Source: CBDDBK01 sp965225715
GTDB lineage: Bacteria; Bacteroidota; Bacteroidia; Cytophagales; Flammeovirgaceae
Assembly (NCBI GenBank): GCA_965225715.1
Contig: CBDDBK010000002.1
Location: forward strand, 1 to 64,000
Direction: 5' to 3'
Length of the DNA: 64,000 nucleotides
Positions 8,848 to 15,479 of this stretch are shown piece by piece. Under the pieces are notes generated by a model. It was not told where the DNA came from. It searched no databases and worked only from the letters and a program-made list of their open reading frames with translations. How positions within the stretch are numbered: position 1 is the stretch's first letter; each line of letters opens with the position of its first letter. Position numbers and translations under genes: made by a program.

Positions 8848-9302
8848 AAACAATAACGCAAATAAGTTTAGCAATTCTATTGATAGGGTTGTTAGGAAAA
8901 TGTAGATCAAATGGTGGGGTTGGGTCTTCACCGCCTCCCATCCCAAGCATGACTTTTATTATTGAAAATAAAACGGATCATGAGGCGGTTATGTCATGGT
9001 GGACTCCTGTTCCTCAAATGAAAATTATTAATATCAAGCCAGATACAAATTTAACGGTTTGGAGACAACAACAAAATGGAGGTGGACCAGAGGATTTTAT
9101 AACTCCCCCAATTCTTGGTGCACCTTTTCAGATTTTTACCGATACTGTATATGGTTATGATTCTGTACGTATTCTATTGGGTGATGAGTCACGGCTTTCT
9201 CTTCCCGGAAAGTGTGAAGATCCTAACAATATTTTATGCGCTGCTAATTATGTTAAGACTGGTACTGATACATCTGATATATACACGTTTACCATTCGTT
9301 AA
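8844..9302 (+). CDS. Small lipoprotein-like partner protein, unit 2
   Basis: This 152-residue paralogue of the unit 1 partner has an N-terminal hydrophobic segment ending LLIGLLGKCRSN and the shared ENKTDHEAVMSWWTPVPQ. The variable middle is RQQQNGGGPEDFITPPILG. The C-terminus after YDSVRILLGDESRLS is essentially identical to units 1, 3, 5 and 6. It is coupled to the truncated protease copy by an ATGA overlap. Confidence 0.6.
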   Translation: MKTITQISLAILLIGLLGKCRSNGGVGSSPPPIPSMTFIIENKTDHEAVMSWWTPVPQMKIINIKPDTNLTVWRQQQNGGGPEDFITPPILGAPFQIFTDTVYGYDSVRILLGDESRLSLPGKCEDPNNILCAANYVKTGTDTSDIYTFTIR

Positions 9303-9311
9303 GGGTGTCAA

Positions 9312-9338
9312 AAAAGGTCGGAATCTTTCCGACCTTTT
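9312..9338 (+). terminator. Hairpin terminator, unit 2
   Basis: This is the same AAAAGGTCGGAA / TTCCGACCTTTT hairpin as in unit 1. It is followed directly by coding-derived sequence (AATGGGGCTTTTAATTGG) of the next copy. Confidence 0.85.
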
Positions 9339-9440
9339 GATTAAAAATGGGGCTTTTAATTGGAATATCCCTAAAAGGATTAGTATTATGGATCTGATGC
9401 GGAGAGGCTCAATCTAAAAACACCGCCTTTAAAAGATAAT

Positions 9441-10052
9441 TTGTTAGGTGGTTTTTTAGAAAGAAGCACCAAAATAGAATGTCATAATAGCGATGGTAGA
9501 GCTGTACATACAGGCAAAAAACGGTTTGAAATGTATAGGCAAGATAAGGGGGAAACAGTCAATGCCACTCCGGAGCGCTTGTATAATGTTGTTCTTCATG
9601 AGTTAGCGCATTGTTCCCATCGGGAGTTGCGAGGGACATCTCATAAATGGTCCCATCAAACCGATCCTATCGTAAAAGAAAGCTGGGCTATTGGCGTGGC
9701 TTATGGACTGACCCGATTAAGGTATTCCGATCATGAGGATTATGATGATTTGACTTTTGAACAAATGACAGATCCACCTGGCATTGGTTTTCAAGGTAAT
9801 AGAAGGTACACCTCTCTAATTATTGATTTGCTTGATACCGAAAATCAGGGTATAGATGCTGCTGGAATAGCTGATCTTATTAGACCAAATGACATACTAT
9901 CTGGTTATACTTTAGAAGAAATAGAAGATGTACTAGGCAATTGCCAAACGATTATTTGTCTAAGAGATAATCTTAGAAACAGTTATGATAATTTTCCAAG
10001 TGAAAATTCTTTAAATGTTCATTTTGACCAATATATAAATTTTAGCCGATGA
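9441..10052 (+). CDS. Truncated HELAH metalloprotease-like copy, unit 3
   Basis: This 203-residue frame from a TTG (LGGFLERSTKIECHN) has 34 residues before the Met shared by all short copies, because the second upstream deletion is absent here. The shared Met at 9531 is the alternative start. It keeps HELAHCSH and KESWAIG. The variable stretch is EQMTDPPGIGFQGNRRY, followed by the same GIDAAGIADLIRPND tail as the long copy. The upstream remainder of the gene is missing or out of frame. It is coupled to the next gene by ATGA. Confidence 0.55.
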   Translation: MLGGFLERSTKIECHNSDGRAVHTGKKRFEMYRQDKGETVNATPERLYNVVLHELAHCSHRELRGTSHKWSHQTDPIVKESWAIGVAYGLTRLRYSDHEDYDDLTFEQMTDPPGIGFQGNRRYTSLIIDLLDTENQGIDAAGIADLIRPNDILSGYTLEEIEDVLGNCQTIICLRDNLRNSYDNFPSENSLNVHFDQYINFSR

Positions 10053-10495
10053 AAAAAATAAATCAAATCGTTCTATTAGTATTGTTGATCCTATTGTTAG
10101 GAGGACGATGTGAACCAGGCACCGGTCCATTTCCTCCTTTTATTTCTAGCCAAACTTTTATTTTTGAAAATAAAACGGATTATGAAATTATTTTATCATG
10201 GTGGACTCCTGTTCCTCAAGTGAAAATTATTAATATCAAGCCAGATACAAATTTAACAGTTTGGAGACAAAAGGCAAATGCAGGTAGCATATATATAAGG
10301 CTAATTACTAGCGAACCTTTTTATATTTCTAATGATACTACCTATAGCTATGATTCTGTACGTATTCTATTGGGTGATGAGTCACGGCTTTCTCTTCCCG
10401 GAAAGTGTGAAGATCCTAACAATATTTTATGCGCTGCTAATTATGTTAAGACTGGTACCGATACATCTGATATATACACGTTTACCATTCGTTAA
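10049..10495 (+). CDS. Small lipoprotein-like partner protein, unit 3
   Basis: This 148-residue paralogue has a signal-like N-terminus, MKKINQIVLLVLLILLLGG, followed by RCEPG. It carries FENKTDYEIILSWWTPVPQ and a variable middle, RQKANAGSIYIRLITSEPF. The C-terminal YDSVRILLG... block is common to the array. From the sixth residue onward it is practically identical to the unit 6 partner, which points to recent duplication or gene conversion. Confidence 0.6.
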   Translation: MKKINQIVLLVLLILLLGGRCEPGTGPFPPFISSQTFIFENKTDYEIILSWWTPVPQVKIINIKPDTNLTVWRQKANAGSIYIRLITSEPFYISNDTTYSYDSVRILLGDESRLSLPGKCEDPNNILCAANYVKTGTDTSDIYTFTIR

Positions 10496-10504
10496 GGGTG
10501 TCAA

Positions 10505-10531
10505 AAAAGGTCGGAATCTTTCCGACCTTTT
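10505..10531 (+). terminator. Hairpin terminator, unit 3
   Basis: The hairpin is the same 12-bp-stem structure as in the other units and begins nine bases after the partner-gene stop. Confidence 0.85.
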
Positions 10532-10685
10532 AATAAAAATGGGGCTTTTAATTGGGATATTCCTAAAAGGATTAGTATTATGGATTTGATGCGGAGAGGC
10601 TCAATCTTTTTTAGAAAGAAGCACCAAAATAGAATGTCATAATAGCGATGGTAGAGCTACACATACAGGCAAAAAACGGTTTGAA

Positions 10686-11213
10686 ATGTATAGGCAAGAT
10701 AAGGGGGAAACAGTCAATGCCACTCCGGAGCGCTTGTATAATGTTGTTCTTCATGAGTTAGCGCATTGTTCCCATCGGGAGTTGCGAGGGACATCTCATA
10801 AATGGTCCCATCAAACCGATCCTATCGTAAAAGAAAGCTGGGCTATTGGCGTGGCTTATGGACTGACCCGATTGAGGTATTCCGATCATGACGATTATGA
10901 TGATTTGACTTTTGAATGGATGACTAATCCTAATCAGGGCAATAGACGCTATACTTCTTTGATTGTTGATTTGGTTGATACCGAAAATCAGGGTGACTCA
11001 GGAGTAGTATGGACAGACCCTCTTATTTTTAAAGATGCTCCTTTTGATCGAGTGTTTGGTTATACCTTGGAAGAAATCGAAGGTGTTTTAGGTGATTGTC
11101 AAACCCTTCAATGCTTAAGAGATAACCTCAAGAATACTTATGATAATGCTACTGAAGATCAGTTGGATGAATTATTTACTCAATATATTAACCTTCAACC
11201 TTTAGCAAGATAA
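10686..11213 (+). CDS. Truncated HELAH metalloprotease-like copy, unit 4 (divergent C-terminus)
   Basis: This 175-residue frame shares its first ~100 residues with unit 2 (including HELAH and EWMTNPNQGNRRY). It then switches to a distinct tail: GDSGVVWTDPLIFKDAPF, a GYTLEEIEGVLGDCQTLQCL segment and an ending of NLQPLAR. The switch falls just after DTENQG, a point where other copies are identical, so it looks like a recombination breakpoint. The stop codon (TAA) shares one base with the following ATG, unlike the four-base overlap in other units. Confidence 0.55.
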   Translation: MYRQDKGETVNATPERLYNVVLHELAHCSHRELRGTSHKWSHQTDPIVKESWAIGVAYGLTRLRYSDHDDYDDLTFEWMTNPNQGNRRYTSLIVDLVDTENQGDSGVVWTDPLIFKDAPFDRVFGYTLEEIEGVLGDCQTLQCLRDNLKNTYDNATEDQLDELFTQYINLQPLAR

Positions 11214-11647
11214 TGAAAAAGATAAAAATAATTGGATTCTTGCTTATTTTTATATTAGTAGAGGGGAGTTGTAGGCGTAGCATAATAGAGCCTAATTTTT
11301 ACAGTCTTAAATATTATGTAGAAAATCAAACTTCTCAAAAGGATAGTTTAATATGGTATAGATCAGGTTTATTAATAGGAAGTTATAATGTTAATATTGG
11401 TAGTAAAATATTAATTTACCAAGAATCTACAGTTGGACTTGAAATACCAACTAGAATAGCGCCTCCTTTTTATATACATATAGATGATACTATCTACAAT
11501 TATGATTCCGTTCGTATTATTATAGGCAATGAGTCTCGACTTTCAGTAGTCAGTGAATGCAATGATCCTAATAATATTTTATGTGTAAATAATTATGTAT
11601 TGAGTGGTACTTCTAATGATATTATATACACGTTTACCATTCGTTAA
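11213..11647 (+). CDS. Small lipoprotein-like partner protein, unit 4 (divergent allele)
   Basis: This 144-residue protein is the most diverged partner. Its N-terminus MKKIKIIGFLLIFILVEGSC has a more convincing lipobox (EGSC) than the other units. The body (YYVENQTSQKDSLIWYRSG) is only distantly similar. The end returns to YDSVRIIIGNESRLS and then DPNNILC, NNYV and YTFTIR. The DNA becomes identical to other copies at the last ~20 bases and the terminator. It seems to be a separate allele inserted between conserved flanks. Confidence 0.6.
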   Translation: MKKIKIIGFLLIFILVEGSCRRSIIEPNFYSLKYYVENQTSQKDSLIWYRSGLLIGSYNVNIGSKILIYQESTVGLEIPTRIAPPFYIHIDDTIYNYDSVRIIIGNESRLSVVSECNDPNNILCVNNYVLSGTSNDIIYTFTIR

Positions 11648-11656
11648 GGGTGTCAA

Positions 11657-11683
11657 AAAAGGTCGGAATCTTTCCGACCTTTT
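11657..11683 (+). terminator. Hairpin terminator, unit 4
   Basis: The AAAAGGTCGGAA / TTCCGACCTTTT hairpin is unchanged here even though the preceding gene is diverged. Confidence 0.85.
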
Positions 11684-11838
11684 GATTAAAAATGGGGCTT
11701 TCCATTGGGATATTCCTAATGGAATTATTATTATGGATTTGATGCGGAGAGGCTCAATCTTTTTTAGAAAGAAGCACCAAAATAGAATGTCATAATACCG
11801 ATGGTAGAGCTACACATACAGGCAAAAAACGGTTTGAA

Positions 11839-12360
11839 ATGTATAGGCAAGATAAGGGGGAAACAGTCAATGCCACTCCGGAGCGCTTGTATAATGTTGT
11901 TCTTCATGAGTTAGCGCATTGTTCCCATCGGGAGTTGCGAGGGACATCTCATAAATGGTCCCATCAAACCGATCCTATCGTAAAAGAAAGCTGGGCTATT
12001 GGCGTGGCTTATGGACTGACCCGATTGAGGTATTCCGATCATGAGGATTATGATGATTTGACTTTTGAACAAATGACAGATCCGCCTGGCATTGGTTTTC
12101 AAGGTAATAGAAGGTACACCTCTCTAATTATTGATTTGCTTGATACCGAAAATCAGGGTATAGATGCTGCTGGAATAGCTGATCTTATTAGACCAAATGA
12201 CATACTATCTGGTTATACTTTAGAAGAAATAGAAGATGTGTTAGGCAATTGCCAAACGATTATTTGTCTAAGAGATAATCTTAGAAACAGTTATGATAAT
12301 TTTCCAAGTGAAAATTCTTTAAATGTTCATTTTGACCAATATATAAATTTTAGCCGATGA
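11839..12360 (+). CDS. Truncated HELAH metalloprotease-like copy, unit 5
   Basis: This 173-residue frame from the shared Met (MYRQDKGETV) retains HELAHCSH and KESWAIG. The variable stretch EDYDDLTFEQMTDPPGIGFQ and the tail match unit 3. Like units 2 and 4, it carries both upstream deletions, so it starts at the shared Met rather than at the longer TTG start of units 3 and 6. It is coupled to the next gene by ATGA. Confidence 0.55.
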   Translation: MYRQDKGETVNATPERLYNVVLHELAHCSHRELRGTSHKWSHQTDPIVKESWAIGVAYGLTRLRYSDHEDYDDLTFEQMTDPPGIGFQGNRRYTSLIIDLLDTENQGIDAAGIADLIRPNDILSGYTLEEIEDVLGNCQTIICLRDNLRNSYDNFPSENSLNVHFDQYINFSR

Positions 12361-12812
12361 AAAAAATAAATCAAATCGTTCTATTAGTATTGTTGATGCT
12401 ATTTTTAGGAGGACGATGTGAACCAGGCACCGGTCCATTTCCTCCTTTTATTCCGAGCCGAACTTTTATTCTTGAAAATAAAACGGATTATGAAATTGTT
12501 TTATCATGGTGGACTCCTATTCTTCAAGAACGAATTATTAATATCAAGTCGGATACAAATCTAATGGTTTGGAGACAACAACAAAATGGAGGTGGACCAG
12601 AGGATTTTATAACTCCCCCAATTCTTGGTGCACCTTTTCGGATTTCTTCCGATACTGTATACGGTTATGATTCTGTGCGTATTCTATTGGGTGATGAGTC
12701 ACGGCTTTCTCTTCCCGGAAAGTGTGAAGATCCTAACAATATTTTATGCGCTGCTAATTATGTTAAGACTGGTACCGATACATCTGATATATACACGTTT
12801 ACCATTCGTTAA
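12357..12812 (+). CDS. Small lipoprotein-like partner protein, unit 5 (mosaic)
   Basis: This 151-residue protein has an N-terminus like unit 3 (MKKINQIVLLVLLMLFLGG, then RCEPGTGPFPPF). The central ILQERIIN is like unit 1, and RQQQNGGGPEDFITPPILG is like unit 2. The C-terminal block is common to all. The patchwork of three other units is direct evidence of recombination within the array. Confidence 0.6.
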   Translation: MKKINQIVLLVLLMLFLGGRCEPGTGPFPPFIPSRTFILENKTDYEIVLSWWTPILQERIINIKSDTNLMVWRQQQNGGGPEDFITPPILGAPFRISSDTVYGYDSVRILLGDESRLSLPGKCEDPNNILCAANYVKTGTDTSDIYTFTIR

Positions 12813-12821
12813 GGGTGTCAA

Positions 12822-12848
12822 AAAAGGTCGGAATCTTTCCGACCTTTT
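12822..12848 (+). terminator. Hairpin terminator, unit 5
   Basis: This is the same hairpin and spacing as in the other units. Confidence 0.85.
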
Positions 12849-12950
12849 GATTAAAAATGGGGCTTTTAATTGGAATATCCCTAAAAGGATTAGTATTATG
12901 GATCTGATGCGGAGAGGCTCAATCTAAAAACACCGCCTTTAAAAGATAAT

Positions 12951-13562
12951 TTGTTAGGTGGTTTTTTAGAAAGAAGCACCAAAATAGAATGTCATAATAG
13001 CGATGGTAGAGCTACACATACAGGCAAAAAACGGTTTGAAATGTATAGGCAAGATAAGGGGGAAACAGTCAATGCCACTCCGGAGCGCTTGTATAATGTT
13101 GTTCTTCATGAGTTAGCGCATTGTTCCCATCGGGAGTTGCGAGGGACATCTCATAAATGGTCCCATCAAACCGATCCTATCGTAAAAGAAAGCTGGGCTA
13201 TTGGCGTGGCTTATGGACTGACCCGATTGAGGTATTCCGATCATGACGATTATGATGATTTGACTTTTGAATGGATGACAGATCCACCTGGCATTGGTTT
13301 TCAAGGTAATAGAAGGTACACCTCTCTAATTATTGATTTGCTTGATACCGAAAATCAGGGTATAGATGCTGCTGGAATAGCTGATCTTATTAGACCAAAT
13401 GACATACTATCTGGTTATACTTTAGAAGAAATAGAAGATGTACTAGGCAATTGCCAAACGATTATTTGTCTAAGAGATAATCTTAGAAACAGTTATGATA
13501 ATTTTCCAAGTGAAAATTCTTTAAATGTTCATTTTGACCAATATATAAATTTTAGCCGATGA
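12951..13562 (+). CDS. Truncated HELAH metalloprotease-like copy, unit 6 (mosaic)
   Basis: This 203-residue frame begins at TTG as in unit 3; the shared Met is at 13041. It keeps HELAHCSH. The variable stretch DDYDDLTFEWMTDPPGIGFQ joins the EWMT form of units 2 and 4 to the DPPGIGFQ form of units 3 and 5, so it is a chimera. The tail equals that of the long copy. The ATGA overlap couples it to the next gene. Confidence 0.55.
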   Translation: MLGGFLERSTKIECHNSDGRATHTGKKRFEMYRQDKGETVNATPERLYNVVLHELAHCSHRELRGTSHKWSHQTDPIVKESWAIGVAYGLTRLRYSDHDDYDDLTFEWMTDPPGIGFQGNRRYTSLIIDLLDTENQGIDAAGIADLIRPNDILSGYTLEEIEDVLGNCQTIICLRDNLRNSYDNFPSENSLNVHFDQYINFSR

Positions 13563-14005
13563 AAACAATAATTCAAATCGTTCTATTAGTATTGTTGATC
13601 CTATTGTTAGGAGGACGATGTGAACCAGGCACCGGTCCATTTCCTCCTTTTATTTCTAGCCAAACTTTTATTTTTGAAAATAAAACGGATTATGAAATTA
13701 TTTTATCATGGTGGACTCCTGTTCCTCAAGTGAAAATTATTAATATCAAGCCAGATACAAATTTAACAGTTTGGAGACAAAAGGCAAATGCAGGTAGCAT
13801 ATATATAAGGCTAATTACTAGCGAACCTTTTTATATTTCTAATGATACTACCTATAGCTATGATTCTGTACGTATTCTATTGGGTGATGAGTCACGGCTT
13901 TCTCTTCCCGGAAAGTGTGAAGATCCTAACAATATTTTATGCGCTGCTAATTATGTTAAGACTGGTACCGATACATCTGATATATACACGTTTACCATTC
14001 GTTAA
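13559..14005 (+). CDS. Small lipoprotein-like partner protein, unit 6
   Basis: This 148-residue protein begins like unit 1 (MKTIIQI) and from there is the same as unit 3 (VLLVLLILLLGG, then RCEPG, then RQKANAGSIYIRLITS). It is the last intact gene of the array. Confidence 0.6.
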   Translation: MKTIIQIVLLVLLILLLGGRCEPGTGPFPPFISSQTFIFENKTDYEIILSWWTPVPQVKIINIKPDTNLTVWRQKANAGSIYIRLITSEPFYISNDTTYSYDSVRILLGDESRLSLPGKCEDPNNILCAANYVKTGTDTSDIYTFTIR

Positions 14006-14014
14006 GGGTGTCAA

Positions 14015-14041
14015 AAAAGGTCGGAATCTTTCCGACCTTTT
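14015..14041 (+). terminator. Hairpin terminator, unit 6
   Basis: This is the sixth copy of the array hairpin. It is followed by a gene remnant rather than another full unit. Confidence 0.85.
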
Positions 14042-14047
14042 AATAAA

Positions 14048-14128
14048 AATGGGGCTTTTAATTGGGATATTCCTAATGGCAATTTAGCTCAATTTTATGC
14101 TATTATCTTTCAGTCGGCAAGGAATTAG
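14048..14128 (+). pseudogene. Remnant of a seventh array copy
   Basis: The sequence encodes NGAFNWDIPNGNLAQFYAIIFQ and then SARN before a TAG. It matches residues around 215-237 of the long copy (nucleotides ~6943-7021). It retains the stretch deleted from units 2-6, so an undeleted version once lay here. It ends at a copy of the TTTGATTATCAG repeat. Confidence 0.75.
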
Positions 14129-14133
14129 TATTA

Positions 14134-14180
14134 TTTGATGTAATAAAAATTTGATTATCAGTATTTTATAAAAAAATTAA
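14134..14180 (+). repeat. 47-bp dispersed repeat, copy 1
   Basis: TTTGATGTAATAAAAATTTG, followed by ATTATCAGTATTTTATAAAA, matches 63634-63680 at nearly all positions. A partial inverted copy is at 3826-3852. It marks the right boundary of the metalloprotease array. Confidence 0.75.
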
Positions 14181-14343
14181 TTGTTTGAACTTAAAGTCTC
14201 ATGAATTTAGGCATCTATGCGAATAAAAGTTTGAAGATTATTCATAAACATATATTCTTTGTAAGGGGCTTGTTCAGATAAAATATGTTGACTTGAATAG
14301 TGATTTAATTTTGATATTTCAATAATATTTAAAGATTAAATCG
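14181..14343. other. Short intergenic stretch right of the array
   Basis: This sequence lies between the array's terminal repeat and the stop of the next, convergent gene. I see no coding frame or hairpin of note. Confidence 0.4.
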
Positions 14344-15093
14344 TTAATAATATTCTAACTGTCTTTCATAAACATGATCTAACTCTTCGAGTCCATTTTC
14401 ATCTACAGAATATTTATCTTTCTGTATCCAGTTATCCTTATCGTCAAAAGTATACTTATAAACGGTTTTAAATCTATCTGAGCCATCAGAATTATAAGCT
14501 TGAGTTTCAATTATATTACCCTTGGAATTGTATTTGTAGACATCTTTATAGGAAAGACCATCGGAATAATTGTGTTGTTTTTCAATTATATTGCCTTTGG
14601 AATCGTATTTGTAAATATCTTTATAAAACAAAGAGCCATCAGAATAGTAGTGTTGTTCTTCAATTATATTGCTCTTAGAATCATACAGATATACAGCTTT
14701 ACTACCAGCTTTACCACTACGATACAATTGCTTTTCAAGCACATTGCCATTGGAATCAAGTTTACAGCTATAATAAAGAGAACCATCTTCATAAAACCCT
14801 TCTTTTTTAGTTAATATACCGCGATTATTATATTTGTAAACGGTTTTAAAAGAAAGTAACTTAATTATTGATTTCTTCCTAAAATCATTTTTTATATAAT
14901 AGTTGCTTTCTGAAATAATTCTAAACTTAGTTTTGGTAGCTTTTTCTTCTTTTTGGGAAGTATTGAATTTTTTGCTTGAGGTATCCCCTATCGTTTTGGT
15001 TAATTTCTTCCGCTGCTCATCTGAACAAGAAAACGCAATAAAAAATAAAATGAAAGTACTGATAAATACTAATGTGACTAACTTTAGGTTCAT
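14344..15093 (-). CDS. Lipoprotein with tandem YKYDSKGNI repeats
   Basis: This 249-residue predicted lipoprotein has a hydrophobic leader ending FFIAFSC, with Cys23 as the likely lipid site. From about residue 80 it consists of degenerate ~25-residue repeats with the core YKYDSKGNIIE and YYSDGS, resembling the YD-type repeats of secreted Bacteroidota proteins. No toxin or core domain follows, so it is all anchor and repeats. It is probably exposed on the cell surface or in the periplasm. It lies convergent to the metalloprotease array and just downstream (minus strand) of tRNA-Arg. The function is unknown. Confidence 0.7.
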   Translation of the reverse strand: MNLKLVTLVFISTFILFFIAFSCSDEQRKKLTKTIGDTSSKKFNTSQKEEKATKTKFRIISESNYYIKNDFRKKSIIKLLSFKTVYKYNNRGILTKKEGFYEDGSLYYSCKLDSNGNVLEKQLYRSGKAGSKAVYLYDSKSNIIEEQHYYSDGSLFYKDIYKYDSKGNIIEKQHNYSDGLSYKDVYKYNSKGNIIETQAYNSDGSDRFKTVYKYTFDDKDNWIQKDKYSVDENGLEELDHVYERQLEYY

Positions 15094-15110
15094 CTTTTAT
15101 ATATTTAATT

Positions 15111-15132
15111 ATAAATATTTGGTTATCAATAT
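15111..15132 (+). repeat. Left arm of a 22-bp perfect inverted repeat around tRNA-Arg
   Basis: ATAAATATTTGGTTATCAAT, followed by AT, is exactly complementary to 15327-15348. It belongs to the same family as the TTTGATTATCAATATT motif. The two arms enclose the tRNA gene. Confidence 0.75.
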
Positions 15133-15140
15133 TTAATATG

Positions 15141-15212
15141 TAGCCTCGGCGAGAATCGAACTCACATCTAAAGTTTAGGAAACTCCTATTCTATCCATTG
15201 AACTACGAGGCC
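15141..15212 (-). tRNA. tRNA-Arg (anticodon CCT)
   Basis: The 72-nt cloverleaf is read on the minus strand. The acceptor arm is GGCCTCG with CGAGGCT. The D arm is GTTC/GAAT. The anticodon stem GGAGT/ACTTT surrounds the loop TTCCTAA, giving anticodon CCT, which reads AGG. The T arm GTGAG-TTCGATT-CTCGC is canonical. The discriminator is A and no CCA is encoded. It stands alone, enclosed by an inverted repeat. Confidence 0.93.
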
Positions 15213-15326
15213 ATTTTTGGTAAAAAATTTTTGCCCTAATATAGTTTTATTTGTTTCTATTTATGCGCTTCGAATAGACTTTTCTTTTATTTCTATTATC
15301 GTAATAATTTAGAATATTTTTTTAAT

Positions 15327-15348
15327 ATATTGATAACCAAATATTTAT
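15327..15348 (-). repeat. Right arm of the inverted repeat around tRNA-Arg
   Basis: This is the perfect reverse complement of 15111-15132. It lies about 130 bases upstream of the ABC-F gene start. Confidence 0.75.
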
Positions 15349-15479
15349 ATATTCACGTTTTTTATTTTAACATAGTCTTTTTCAATATTTTAAATTTCAT
15401 ATTTTGTAATTGTCAATTATAATACATTATTTTAGCGGGTTCAAAAATTGAATATTATTTATAATTCTAAGTCTAAAAT

